The notes beneath the pieces were generated by a model. The model made no database searches. It saw nothing but the letters and a program-made list of their open reading frames with translations, and was not told the DNA's origin. DNA of 64,000 bases, taken from Taenia hydatigena. Its lineage: Eukaryota > Platyhelminthes > Cestoda > Cyclophyllidea > Taeniidae. Below are positions 38,701 to 50,708 of this stretch, piece after piece. The position numbers and the translations under genes are program-made. Position 1 is the stretch's first letter; each line of letters starts with the position of its first letter. The stretch is taken from assembly GCA_036345935.2 (NCBI GenBank), contig JADWOT020001165.1:106001-170000 (forward strand), given 5' to 3'.

Positions 38701-40009
38701 AGCGCAATGAAGCAGACTTTCCAGACGCTCCCCTTTTAGGAGGCCTACAGAGCTGGAGAATTCGCTTTACCACCACAAATGTGAGTTGACTTTAGTCCAC
38801 GTGTTTCGATGAGGTCTACTCAACGAGAGAACATAAACACCTATTTGGATGAAGCATTTCAAGCATGCAGCTGCATAATGGTATGCGTTCATCATGGTTA
38901 ACAAGCCCGGACTAACCGATTTTATCAAAGCTTGCCTTTAGATAGTACTTCTTTCTACGATTACTATCTAGTATCTACAAGTGATTTATTAGAGCGATTT
39001 CACCTATTAGCATATACCAGCTTTTAATAGCCTCGTTGGCGTGAACGCATTGGTACGGTCATTATACCGTTTCTTTAAATTTTACAAATAGTATTGACTG
39101 AACTTGGAACATTTTGAGGCTCTTGCTAGCAATCTTCAACTTTGTCTTCTTTTCATGAGCAAAATGCTAACTGAGCATTTAGTGCTCAATTTCTGCATTC
39201 CTTAGGTTGCATGCCTAAAACACTAGATTAGACAAGCTGAATAGCTTTTCGTTCTACTTTTAGAGGTCTGGTTTTTTTCTCATGCTTCTGCCCTGCTATC
39301 TCCAGCGATCTCTTTGTGACAGCACACGATATTGCTGCGAGGCTAATTATTGTTAAATTAGATGCTAGAAAAGCTTGCTTTGCAAGGCTCGTTATGCTCG
39401 CTTCATGCATTCTCATCTCAATGCATGATTTTTTCGCCATTTGGTGAAAGAGCATTTGCTCCACATCGATTTCCACAGACAAGATGCAAGTGCGCAACAG
39501 CTCTCCTCAAGACGACAATATCCTCTGATAAATCAAATAGAAGCCATTGCCTCCCCTTCAGCGATAAAAAGCGATTTGTCCTAAACCCGCCAATGTTACA
39601 GACTTAGTCCTGAAATTTAAAATACTTCCCACTGCGCCATTTAATAAAGTGAAAGCAGTACTTACGATGCTGAAAAGGGTGCTTCGACCTAATTTGTCGT
39701 GACTGTAACTGAAAATCTATCCCTGGTCTGAAGGAAAGTAGGACCCAGCTGAGTTGTGCCCAATACCACCCCTTTTAGGAGTCCGAATGTTTAGGCCGCG
39801 ACGCTGTTAATTGATGGACAGCTCAGAAATGTAATAGTTATCTACCAATCACAAACCGCGATTCCATGATGTATCGTAAAAGTCATATAAAGAAGGAGGA
39901 GTAAACAGTTGATGTGTCTTTGTCAAAAAGTACTGACGTGTCTAGGCAATGAGGAGGATGTGAAAAACCACTAATGTGGGTGTCTGCAAATGCACCAGGA
40001 GGGATGGAT

Positions 40010-40350
40010 GTGACACCTACTTAGATGCTTGAAGGAAGGGGCAGTAAATTGAGCTAAAATGGGGAAAGTGGAATGTCATCATGTCTGGTGAGAGGCTAAA
40101 ATCCATAACATCCGCGTTATTAGGACGACGCCTCAACCTGCTGATCTGCCTCATCACCACAAATCCTCTACCTTCATTTCTCTTTTGCTTTCTCAATACC
40201 AAATCCTTCCCACTACTTTTCCTCTGCACTCACTCCCTTTTGTGCTCCTCACCCTTCTTCTCCTACTCATCCGCTCCTGTTGCTAACCTCCCTCCTTCAA
40301 ACAGATGCCATGCTTCGCCGTCATGACACATGGAATGAAATGTGTGATGG
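40010..40350 (+). mobile_element. tRNA-Arg SINE, 5'-truncated copy (C)
   Basis: It shares the body of copies A and B. TATTAGGACGACGCC matches copy B's TATTAGGACAATGCC, and the pyrimidine-rich centre and the 3' end (GATGCCATGCTTCGCCG, then CATGGAATGAAATG) also correspond. No tRNA-like head is found at the expected place near 39.87 kb, so it is truncated at the 5' end, the usual fate of retroposed copies. Confidence 0.7.
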
Positions 40351-41826
40351 GTGAAGTGCGACCAGCGGCGCCGCTCATTGCACCGGTGGACAAGGAAGAA
40401 GTACGAAACAAGGTTTTAGCAGTCTCTGTAGCTTAGGGGTCAGAACACTCGTGATCCAGTTGAGTTTTGCCCACCTCATTGCCTCGGCTTCACCATGTCC
40501 TGTTTCCATAGCAGCTACCCACCCTAGCCTCGTGCACTCACACCACATCCAAACTGATGGATCGAATGCGTAGGTGGGTGGGTAGGTAGATTATTTAATG
40601 CTATTTCGTTTTTTGCAGAAATTAGGCTCATAAGGAAGCTGACATGTGAAAATTTTCTGTTAAAATAAATTCTAGGCTGTACATTTGGGGTTCTAAAGCA
40701 TTCCCAGACATAACAATCCAGGAATATTAATGAATAGGCTGAGTGTTTTCAGTGGATGCCTGCTAGCAGGGATTCCATGATGCAGAAAGCGTATCACTAT
40801 TCACGAATTTCGCGCACTGCTAATTTATTTATGTCTCGCATTCACATTGGCAGATGCTGCTCAGAGCACCCGCATGCGTTCATTTTCCATTGATTTAGGG
40901 CAGCAATCAGGAATTGAATGTTTGTTCGTTAACATTAGTCTTGGTTGAACAGTAAAACGAATTACTCCCCCTTGTGTTTTGCAGGGATCTGCTAACGTTT
41001 AATTTGTTCGTGGTCTTACAAGCATTCTGTAATTGATGGCCGCACCTTAATGTTCATCTAGGGGCTGAACAGTTTCCGAAAGTAGCAACACTTGCAACGC
41101 TTGCCTGAATGCGCCTTTTAAGTGCGAGGTGATCAGTGACCACGAATAGGTTAGTGGAGGGAGCATCATCTGCAACTGAGGATGAAGCTAGTCTGAATGA
41201 GCTCAGCCTCGATCACTGGTTCCCCTGCCCATGTGATCATTGCACTCAATACGAAGGCCTAAGGAACAAAGCTAAAAATGAGAAACCAATCGTATTACAC
41301 TGACAGCTGAGACAATGAATCATTACCCATTGCAGAATCCCTCACCCAGCCATGGCTTGTCCGAATTACATAGTGTATGGCTAAAATATACTCAGTACAT
41401 CAAATTCTAGCATTTATGCTAATTTGCTTCTACATTGTGGGGCCGATACCCTAAATAGGGTACAAAAACCAGGTCGATGACACACCCTGACGAAGATTGC
41501 TTAATGCAAGTAAAATTGACTTACCCGCAAATGCCCCACAGTAGCCGCTTCCAAGACGTGCGCATGTATGTAGTGATCGGACCTTGTTGCATGCATCCGA
41601 AGGTGAAAACAATGGAGCTACATAAGATGGGACGAATTGGAATGAAACTGGAAAACTGTATTCCGAAAAATAAAAGATATTGTGAAGTGAACTCTGATCT
41701 GCATAAGGCAAGAAACTGCCAACCTGCTCCATACTTATCTTTCTATAAGATCGTGTGATCAAGGGCTTGTTATTGGTGACACTATCTGAGAACCATTGAA
41801 GCAACCGCTTGCATGTCATTCGCTTC

Positions 41827-41886
41827 CTTCGGCCTTCATGCTGCCCGGGTAGGCGCTTTTCCGATGCACGTGTGTCTCAGCGCTTC
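41827..41886 (+). repeat. 60 bp dispersed repeat, left copy
   Basis: About 90 percent identical by eye to the reverse complement of 45970-46029. A shared core is CACGTGTGTCTCAGCGCTTC. It abuts a GC-rich patch reaching 42000. The parent element is unknown. Confidence 0.8.
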
Positions 41887-42236
41887 TCGAAACCCCGAAT
41901 GCTGACCACCTCATAATGGTATCGTCACCGCTGTTACCACCACGGCAGATGTGATGGCCACCACCCCTCCTCACCGCCCATTTGCCGCCGGCTGGCATGT
42001 CCGCTTCAGAAGGAATCTACAACAAACGCAACTACTTTTCACTGCTATAGGCGTCATTGGAAGCAGAAGTAGTTCGTACTTACGAAAACATTAGCGCTAT
42101 TGCATTACCGTTGCGAAGAGTGGACCGGTTTGGGGAGGAAGTGCGCTGTCTAATTGCAGAAGCAACAGCAGGTGATAATAATAATGATGATGATGGTGAA
42201 AGAGAGGAAGAGGTAAAAAGAGAAAATAGGCTCGAT

Positions 42237-42318
42237 GAATCCGTGGCCTAATGGATAGGGCATCTGACTACGGATCAAAAGATTTTGGCCTAGAATACCG
42301 CCAAAGTCGTAGGGATTC
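42237..42318 (+). pseudogene. tRNA-Arg(ACG)-like head of SINE copy A
   Basis: The 5' half is nearly canonical (GTGGCCTAATGGATAGGGC, then anticodon loop CTACGGA). GAATCC at the start can pair with GGATTC at the end. The T arm is expanded to a ten-base loop and lacks the TTCGA box, so it is not a working tRNA. Confidence 0.7.
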
Positions 42319-42677
42319 TCCATCTCCTCCTCTGCTTGCAGTGGCACCATGTATGTCTAACAACGAACTGCATTAAGAGGAATGTACGTACTACTTACTT
42401 TGCCGCTAGGTGGAGGGAGGCAATAAATCGACCAAAAGTGGGAGGTGGGAAGTTATCATGCCTGGTGAGCGGCTTGAATCCTCGACGCCCACGTTATTTG
42501 GGCGAACTGCTTCCCACTCCCATACCTTCGCACTCACTCGCTCATGTTCCCTTCTCATGTCCCCACGCCTTCTTCCCCTCGCCACATTCTCCTTAGCGAT
42601 AAAAGCAGTGCCTAACTAAGTACTGCTCTCGCTTACCGGCGACAAGCTGAGCAACATTTGATGAAATGGGAGTCATG
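42237..42677 (+). mobile_element. tRNA-Arg SINE, copy A
   Basis: A tRNA-Arg-like head (42237-42318) is followed by a body shared with copy B. The CTGCTTGCAGTGGCACC word and AACAACGAACT lie just after the head. The block CGCCCACGTTATTTGGGCGA follows about 220 bp from the head start. The tail ATGAAATG then lies near 42665. Head-to-body spacing and total length (441 bp) agree with copy B (447 bp). Internal A and B box remnants would be the Pol III promoter. No target-site duplication is clear. Confidence 0.75.
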
Positions 42678-43170
42678 GGAAATCCTGGTGCCTATTTGTT
42701 GCTGAAAATAAGTTCTGCAAAATGCACGAGCAATCATTCAGTCTCTTTATTCTCCTTTTCGTCTAATCGTCTATTCTTTAGTATTATCATCTGCTCATCT
42801 ACTTTATTACCTGCTTATAAATACATGTGATTAATTGCCCATTCAATTTCATCCTCGAATCACAGTTTGACTTTGCCACTTCTCTCTTTTCTAGCCAGTA
42901 GCCTCAGGGCGATGCGCATTTGACTTCACGTTCTGCGAATGTCCGACAGGTTTGCTTGTCTCTGCAAAAGATCGATAACGTTGAATTTGCATGTGAATGA
43001 AATAACGCCTGCTCTTCTCTGCTCTACCGTATCATGCCTCATTCCTCAACCATTCATCAGTCACTGCAACCGACCCATCAACTCACAGATTTGCACCGTC
43101 AGTCTAGTGTGGTATGAGTGACCATCAGTAGAGGCATGTCAAATGCGCTAATTTATCCAGTCATACCTTA

Positions 43171-43617
43171 ACTACCACATAAGTCATTCCACATCTCAAC
43201 GCGGCAAAGCATGGCACCTGATTGGAGGAGAGGGGTTAGATGCAAAAGTGAGTCAGGAAGTGAGTGCGAAGGTAAATGCGTGGGAAATAGGTGATGGTAG
43301 AGGGAGTGGAGAGGAATGAAGAAGGACGGAAACTGGTGGTGGAGAGGTGTTCTATTAAGTTAGGCATTGTCCTAATAGTGTGGATGCCGAGAAAATCTAG
43401 GCTTTCACTGGACATGCTGGTAATTCATTCTCTTCCTTTCTAGTGCAGTTGACTGTCTCTTCCCCTCTGGTGCCCCCTTGTTTTAGTTCGTTGCTGGACA
43501 GATGCGGTGCCACTACAAGCAGCGGAGGAAATAAGGTAATTTTACGGTCCTGACGGGACTCAAACCCGTAGTCTCTTGATCCGAAGTCAGACGCCTTATC
43601 CATTAGGCCACGAGACC
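43171..43617 (-). mobile_element. tRNA-Arg SINE, copy B
   Basis: Best preserved of the three copies. Reading the minus strand from 43617: a nearly intact tRNA-Arg head, CTGCTTGTAGTGGCACC and CAACGAACT, then CATCCACACTATTAGGACAA. After these come a pyrimidine-rich segment and GGTGCCATGCTTTGCCGCG. It lies inverted relative to copy A, about 0.5 kb away, so transcripts across both could form a long hairpin. Confidence 0.75.
43545..43617 (-). tRNA. tRNA-Arg(TCG)-like SINE head, probably not a functional gene
   Basis: A 73-base cloverleaf with D arm GCCTAATGGATAAGGC, anticodon loop CTTCGGA (TCG) and a perfect T arm ACGGG-TTTGAGT-CCCGT. The acceptor and anticodon stems each have one A/C mismatch and a G/T pair. 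Because the repeat body follows directly, I read it as the SINE head rather than a free tRNA gene. Confidence 0.55.
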
Positions 43618-43779
43618 AACAGCCACTACTTTTCCTTTTAACTTCTCTTCTTCCTCATCGTTGCCATCCGCTGTAGTCAAGCAGTACACCTCCTTCTTAT
43701 ATCAGTCTATTCTTTGAAAATGTAATGCGGTGGTTTCAGTATCTCTGTATGCACGAATAACTTCTACTTTTAATGACGC

Positions 43780-44060
43780 CATGGCAGTGGTTATGGCTGC
43801 GCTTGCGGTAGATGCCTTGTGAAGCAGGCGCTCCAGCCGACGATGACGAGCAGGGGGGACGAGTGGTGGTTCACTAAGTGACCCTGACTTTCGGCATTAT
43901 TAACCAGACTCCACGTGCCGCTTTCTTCGCTCGGCACAAGACTCATTAGTCGCGGCCCAGAAAATGGGCGCTTCCGACCAAGGAATATTGCACTGGCCTC
44001 CGCTCTGCCTGTCCGGCGGGCCAAATTTGCACCACGGAAGTCTTCCCGATTCCGGCAACT
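43780..44060. other. GC-rich patch of unknown nature
   Basis: This stretch is visibly richer in G, C and CpG than its surroundings and is open in several frames on both strands for 60-77 codons. No motif is recognised. It could be a decayed mobile element or a regulatory patch. Confidence 0.35.
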
Positions 44061-44099
44061 GTGCGCAGAAGTGAACCAATCTGAATACCATGCAGATCC

Positions 44100-47000
44100 T
44101 TAGCCTGTCATTTGCACGGATTTTTTAAATTTATTACCTACTTAATTACCCAACCAACCGAATTGGAGGCAAGGGAGATAAGCACATCATTGCTTTTAAA
44201 AACGCCAAAGTCCTGACCATTTTCGCTGTCTCTTTGTCGGTACAAAGTGTACTTTTGACCGTGCTTTATTCTTGCACAAATCACGTCCTATCGATTCCAG
44301 TTCATCATACTAGGCCAGCTAATGCGGTATATTCGGTCGCCAACTCGTTGATATGGCGATCAGCGTAGATGCGTTGGAGCCACCAAGGCCCTTAGGAGAT
44401 TCTAAGGGGCGTTTTACCTCATTCGACTGATTTTCTGCCTGATGAAAGTGACTGTAGCAACTACTATCTGACAGGATGCGAAAGACCCCAAGGTGACTAG
44501 CGAACCCTACCTACCGAAGTGTAAATGACTCACCAGATGGATAACACAGTCATAATCGCAATGCGTGAAGCAATTCTTCAGAAGCCTGATTAGATTAATA
44601 ATACAGACCATACATTTTTAGTGCAACAACACTTCTTTATGCAAGCAGGCTACAGTAGGATCGTTGCTTATTTGCTGGGAGCTGATTGGCAAATGCAGCA
44701 TTTGGAGCTATAAATTGAAACATACCTTCCTTTTTCGACATCATGTGTTGATAAAGAGCTAAGGAAAAGGCCGAAATGCATGACATTGTAGAGCTACTCG
44801 GATCCAAATGCGATTAGAAAGCATCGATTGGAATCCAACTGCTCCTCTTCATGTTAAAGAGCTTCGAAACCGTTTTGAATGGAACTTGGAAGGGGATGTA
44901 AGAAAATAACTGGCAAAGACATTTGTGAAGTGCAATTTATTTAAATGTGCTGACACCTAAGAGTGAGAATCGACACGTAGAAATAATCCACCTCCATAGT
45001 CAGTCGGCCGTGTGAAGATTAACCAGGTTGGAGGCGCAAAGGTAGCTGTACACCTCTGAATCCATTCCAGGCGGTGCACCAGTGGTTTTACGTTGTGAGC
45101 CATTTCACACCAGCCATTATTGGGGTAAGACAGTGTGGATTTGATGTCCATCAAGGATGCAAAGCCTAAATAATTGGTACTATGGAGACGTCAACGCATT
45201 GCTGCATAGTCACCTGGCCACCACAATTATAGGATTTACCATTGTCTACCCGTTAAAATGCAACGAAATAAAATGGAACCTCAGAAGCCTTAATGCACAT
45301 TAAAAACTCACTAGAGCAATGACATCCACACCGTTGTCTGTTCACTGCTAATAAGCAATCACATGGCCTGACGCAACCGTTTCTCAAATGGCTGTTGGCA
45401 GATAGATTTGTCTAATGTGCATCGATCAAATCATCGGAGAGTGGATAAAGCATTGCCATGTGAAATAATTACATGCGGCTTCCAAAAGGCAAATCATTCT
45501 GATACGTTTATTTTGGAGTCGCCTACCATCGATTGCAGTGAGGCAAATTTTAGGTCGTGCGATTCAAAACTTGAACATAACTAGAAGTCAACGAAAAGAG
45601 GAAAGCCATTGAGTCTGCGCGGACTAAGTCTGACTGTGTCACTATGTTACAAGTCGTTGTCGTTTTACGCGCTACCCCCGAAATCCAATCACCCGTTTCC
45701 TGTGGCTATAATGGTCTGTATATCTTCCCAGACGTGTTAGTTTTGCTGGTACGAACAAAACAAAGGCAAGGAAATGTGTAATTCACGGCAACTTATCACA
45801 CAAACATAGTGCTAAAGGATTAGTCTTCTCATGCACGGCAACTTCAACAATTGGGTGTCGGTAGAAATCGCATGCTTTCCTACAAGCATGCTGTGCATCG
45901 ACCACGCAGCAATAACCATTCGTGTGGCTTGAGTGCATGCGTTCGATGCAAGAAGAATGAGTAGACCAGGAAGCGCTGAGACACACGTGCCTCGGAAAAG
46001 CACCTACCTGGGCAGCATGCAGGCCGGAGGGGTTGTGTGTGGGCACGTGATGCACTGTAGACGCCGACTTTTACAGTGTATCAGTCACGTACAAAAGGCC
46101 AACGAAGCTTACAGCCGAGATCCATCTGCTCGGTAGAATTTGATGAAAAGCGAATGTGTTTAGTGAAGACCTCTAGATAATAGCGAGGGTTAGTGAATCA
46201 TTACAGAATACTTGCCCACAGAGAGGACGACGTGACTTGCCTAAATAATATGTGACAGTGGCGTCTTTGTGTTTTTGCAAAGCACGTTAGTAGCATTTCC
46301 TACACGCTCAATTTTTCTAGTTGGCTCACGATTAATAATGAATTAATTTTTATTAGTCATGTAGCATCTCCGCCTCTACCCACTGGTCCTTAGGCGAAAG
46401 TGCTTGACACCATCTTGAGGTCTTGTAGGCAGGCGCTTCAGCTCCTCCGCATAGGTTGGGCTTGTCTTTACTTCTCGGATGTCATCTCCTCATCATGCAT
46501 CAAACAACTTTGTTAAGGCTTTGCATTCGAGGACTATTTCATTGGACCATTGAAATGTGAAGCAGTGAAAATGCTTTGCTACGGCGTTTTGAGCAATGTA
46601 ACGCGCCTTCTCTTTAGCAGTACGTCAGCAATTTCAACCAAAATTTGATGGTTTTCTTTCAACTTCGTCTAAGAGTGGTTATTCTTTGCAATTAATTAAT
46701 TCCCTCCATAGCAAATAAGATAAAATCCAAAAGCAAAATCTGATCGTTTTCCCCCCATCCTTATTGCATGTTGCTACGTCGCTTTGAATGGTTTGATGCC
46801 GAATAGCAGCGCCATTCATCTCAGTTCTCTCGAGGTGGCTTTCGGTGCAGATTAAATATCACTTCTGAAATAGGTATTCAGGAGAGCATTCTTGATGTTT
46901 AGGACTACCTATTCCGTTGCTTCTTTGACATCCCCTATACCTCGAACCTAACCACAACTCTACCTAGTGGTGTATCATTCTAGGAATAGATGGCCTTCCT

Positions 47001-47123
47001 TGCACTGTTTGCAATTCCAGCCCAATTGAACGTAAACGGAGGCCTCTGACTTAGCGACCGGAGTTAATTAATCAGTTGGTGCAATTTTACAAATGCATAC
47101 TTCGTCCTTTTAGATAGAAACGG
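44100..47123. other. No gene seen
   Basis: Apart from the 60 bp repeat at 45970-46029, only short anonymous ORFs are present, for example 45783-46055 on the minus strand, which overlaps that repeat. Confidence 0.55.
45970..46029 (-). repeat. 60 bp dispersed repeat, right inverted copy
   Basis: Reverse-complement partner of 41827-41886. The two copies flank the segment that holds SINE copies A and B. Similarity stops sharply at both ends. Confidence 0.8.
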
Positions 47124-47196
47124 ATCCTGGTGGCCTAATGGATAAGGCGTCGGTCTCCGAAGCCGAAGATTGCGGGTTCGAGTCCCGCTCAGGATG
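47124..47196 (+). tRNA. tRNA-Arg(CCG)
   Basis: An intronless 73-base cloverleaf. The acceptor stem ATCCTGG/TCAGGAT pairs with one G/T at the base. The D arm reads GCCTAATGGATAAGGC, the anticodon stem TCGGT/GCCGA encloses loop CTCCGAA (anticodon CCG, reading CGG codons), and the T arm GCGGG-TTCGAGT-CCCGC is perfect. A and B boxes are intact and a TTTT Pol III stop lies about 30 bases downstream. No SINE body follows. CCA is not encoded, as expected in eukaryotes. Confidence 0.93.
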
Positions 47197-50100
47197 AATC
47201 CGTTTGTTCTTGGGAAAAAATAACTTACCATTTTAGAGCACAGCGCAGATTTCCATAAATCATGCCTGCACTGATCTGAGAGCGCTCAAATACGCGACTG
47301 TTGCTCTTCTGCGCTTCACCCACACGTAAAATTTAGGAACGGTACAGGGTGTCCCACTAAGTACTCACCGAGTTCTAATAGAAGCTCTGTCACATGATCT
47401 CACGCAATTAGACTCCCATTATTTGAGTTCCTTAGAGCGACAGCTCATAGATTTGCTCATACTCCATTTCATATAGTTTTTGCTTACTGCCAAATGCTGA
47501 TGGGCATAGTTTTAAATATACCAAGATAAAGTCCCTTGAGAGACCGGTACATTAGGGCGTCTTCTTTGACAAGCGTTTCCTCACTCTATACAGAAAAAGA
47601 ACTAGGTTTAACTAAGAGCTCATCACTTGGGGCGCATAACGAGGAATCAGCTTAAGCGCCGAGGATTTTAACGGAAAGCCTGTGTTGCTCAAAGTTTTGG
47701 CCATCCACACGACGACTAATGCTCTGCGTTGTAATCACATGTTTGGTGGAGGGTTGATCTAGGAGGTCCCCCTTCCTACTCATTATGTTCGCTGTAGGCT
47801 TCGTCGCCTTTTACTTGGCCATAATGGGTGCCTACACATGGAAGTTGGGCTGAGCACCATTTAGAAATACTATCCCATGCTTTGCACGCCTGAAATACGT
47901 GCACCGAGGTTGACAGGCCGTAAGTTTAAGATGCACCTTAGATGAACATACATTAATGTGCATATGAATTCATACATAAGTGAAAGCATGCCCCGTTGCT
48001 TTATTGAAATCCTCCTCAGAGTCAGCAATGCTGTTGGATATGCTGCCTATGCAACCTTTAAGAGGTCTGTTCAAAGGCAAAATCTATTTGACACAAACGA
48101 ATTTTTCTAAGCAGCTAACTGTAGTAGTGTTTTATAAGTTTCGTTCTACTGAGGTAAGCTTGTTCTTTTAAGGTGCACTAGGATCAATTTTATGAACGGC
48201 AGAAATATCAAGGAATATTTTGCTAGAAGAACAGATCGCGATAACAATCGCTAAATCAAAAGTGGCAGTCCATGCCAAGTTTCTTCAAAGAGCGGTTCTC
48301 GGTTAGTAGGATGGTGGGCCAGTCAGAATAATTAACGCTGGCTTTGGCCAAGCAAGCTATCATTTGACAGTATTATTGACAGCGTCGTTAACGCTGCCCT
48401 CGGGGACATCCTTCTGAATGGCATTCATATTTCACTTCTACCGGCATACCTTACCGAGGCATTTTTACAAACCAGTAGAGCTTACCTTCAAATAGGCCAT
48501 TCCTCCTCGTATCATTAAAAAGCTGCAAGAGAGATGATTGATTATTAATAACACCTCCTCATTTTGTGATTTTTCAACCACTCGCCTCATTTTGTTGGTC
48601 CGTTTGTTCCACCTTTTGTCCATATCCTTCCCTCATATTAGGGCAGTCATTTTGCAGTGGAACAGAGATGTCTTTCGGTGGTCAATAAGCATTCAGCCGA
48701 AAGAGCAACATCCGGAAACGAAAACCAAAGGCAGATTCTTTTGATAATGCGGAGCAATTGAAAGCACGTAAGCATTAGTAGAACCTCTCACTTTCCCCCA
48801 CCTCCTTCACATGCGTTATGATGTAGGAGTGTCAGTCAAGGTGAGGAAGTGCAAATGGCACCTGCTCACACATTGTTCGATTGCGCCTTTTAAGCATGAA
48901 GCGCCTATTGAGCCTCCTCCTTGTTACACAACAGCAAAATTAAAACTGCAAGATGAGTGGATTGTGCTCAGAATGCTTTGCGTCCAACCAGCAAACGTGA
49001 TCCTCCTAATAGGTCTAGGTCATAGGCTTGTTGTAAATTCGTCCTTACCCTTTGTACATATTGTCATCGCTACTACCCATTGAATGGTTTTGTGAGGCCC
49101 TTCTGATTCTCGTCATCTCGGCAAAAGCAATTTTAAGAGGGCCGGTTGCTAATTATTCTTCCCCTGGGGCCTTCTCATCCATTCATTAAGTCATTGCAGT
49201 GGTCAGTATGACTGTGGTGGTTATATCGAAGGACAGTTGTGCCGGCAGTCAAGCAAGTCAGCGTGTGACCTGTGGCTCCACCTTGAGGGAAGCCATTAGA
49301 AAAGAGTTGGACCGTGATTGAGGTAGTGCATCCTCCAAATCGTAAGAAAGGAGGAGTCTATGCACAGAGATGCAAATTGCATCGCGGTTGGCATAGCCTA
49401 TTCATTAACGGAACTCTGATTTTGCTCTTACTAACGGCCATTTAGAGTAGCAGCCAAGGCAAAAGCGGTAAACACCACAGAAAGGTGGCTAAAATACTGT
49501 GTACTGAGACCGTAGAGGCGAAGGCATCATCTATTATGAGGAATACTGGTACTCAAATGCAAACAAATTTCCTGCATTTTGCCTGGATACGTTCTACTTC
49601 CCTCTCTACAATCAAATTATGAAGCATGAAATTGGCCGATTTCTGCGCTCTTGTCAAGCACTTTTACATCTTAGCATGTTCACCAAAAGTCTGTAAGCGC
49701 ACATTTTAAATATTAAAAAGCTGTCAAACAAAATTAAGGAAGTGGTTTGCATAAGAGCCAACGTCTATTTGAGCATCACGCTTTATGCTAAAGCAAGTTA
49801 AGGACGAGATCATGTAATCGAAATCACAAATACTAGTCGTTTGTTTCCTACGAAAAAATACTATAAGAAATGGAAGTAGCTCTACCACACTTTGGACAAC
49901 AAAATTGCTTTGTAAATGATAAGGTAATGGTCCCGAGGCAGTGTTGCCACAATCAAACGGAAATGTAGGTCGCTGCAACCACGTGGCAATGGTAAATTGG
50001 CTTACTGTTTCGCACAATGTATTGTGCATTAGCTTCGGCAGCTGTCGTTCTCCGATCTGAGACTTAACTCTTGTAGATCACATCAAGAGGACCGCAAACG

Positions 50101-50489
50101 CTCTTGTTTGTGTATCAAACAGCGGATTTATTGGAAGCGACTGGGAAACAGAGCAGCATCAATCCAACTCACCGAATCAAAACTAATAGCTGAGGCAAAG
50201 ACACATCACGTAACTAACAGCCTTTTCAGGAACTAGTCTTAAAAGGATCAGTGAAGCAGCTGCAAAGAAATGCTAGTAAGCAAAAGTCAACGGTTGGCTA
50301 AATAGTCAGCTCAGACAGCACTTAACAGAAGTGCCGACGTTGAAAAAACTGAGACAAAGGTGCGAGTAATGGGTGCTGAGTCAATCGAGAGCGGCATCAT
50401 ATTAATGAGGCTGGCATTTTTCTATAGCGCAACCACAGCTAAGGTCTAAAATTAAGCATGCAATTATAAGGGTTGTTAATTGAATAGAT
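47197..50489. other. No gene seen
   Basis: Short anonymous ORFs only (48538-48744 and 48811-49083 on the plus strand, 49724-50029 on the minus strand). Any upstream exons of the zinc-finger gene should lie here or up to 51.6 kb, but none carries readable finger motifs. Confidence 0.5.
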
Positions 50490-50708
50490 TTAACATTGCA
50501 CATTTTTTAATGTCAGAATTACACCATTGGGTAAAAGGAAGAGGGATCCTTCTTCAAATGGGCATCGAGAGTGACTGCAGCACGCGATCTGATATCCCAT
50601 TCGCACCGTCTTTGCTGTTGCGTTGTCCTGGAAGAATAGGTGGGTAAGGCTGAGTATTTGAAAGCAAAGTAGTAAAAGAAAGGAAAGAGGTTTACTTACA
50701 GTTGACAT
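50490..50708 (-). CDS. Candidate two-exon coding segment, unknown product
   Basis: A GTAAGT donor three codons after an ATG (MST) is followed 72 bp later by a pyrimidine-rich TTCCAG acceptor in frame. The exon after it reads DNATAKTVRMGYQIAC, then CSHSRCPFEEGSLF, before a possible GTGTAA donor at about 50523. Read without splicing, the same frame is also open and looks like a signal peptide. The splice signals are good and the intron is as small as those of the neighbouring zinc-finger gene, but no family is recognised. Confidence 0.3.
   Translation of the reverse strand: MSTVSKPLSFLLLLCFQILSLTHLFFQDNATAKTVRMGYQIACCSHSRCPFEEGSLFLLPNGVILTLKNVQC

Larger units (their letters stand above)
26071..39990. 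other. Gene-poor interval with weak ORFs only
   Basis: No protein family is recognisable. The more protein-like frames are 26965-27318 (minus), 35701-35790 (minus, listed separately) and 36794-37045 (minus, 83 codons, acidic and basic residues mixed, no motif). A stretch at 33123-33356 (minus) has an acceptor-like TTTGCAG before a hydrophobic frame but no match. I see no RNA gene and no large repeat here. Confidence 0.5.

Noticed and set aside
39720..40500. Weak similarity between 39.73 kb and 40.45 kb (GA-C/T-CCAG...TGAGTT...TGCCCA)
   Set aside because: Only about 21 of 25 bases match and the similarity does not extend; chance cannot be excluded.
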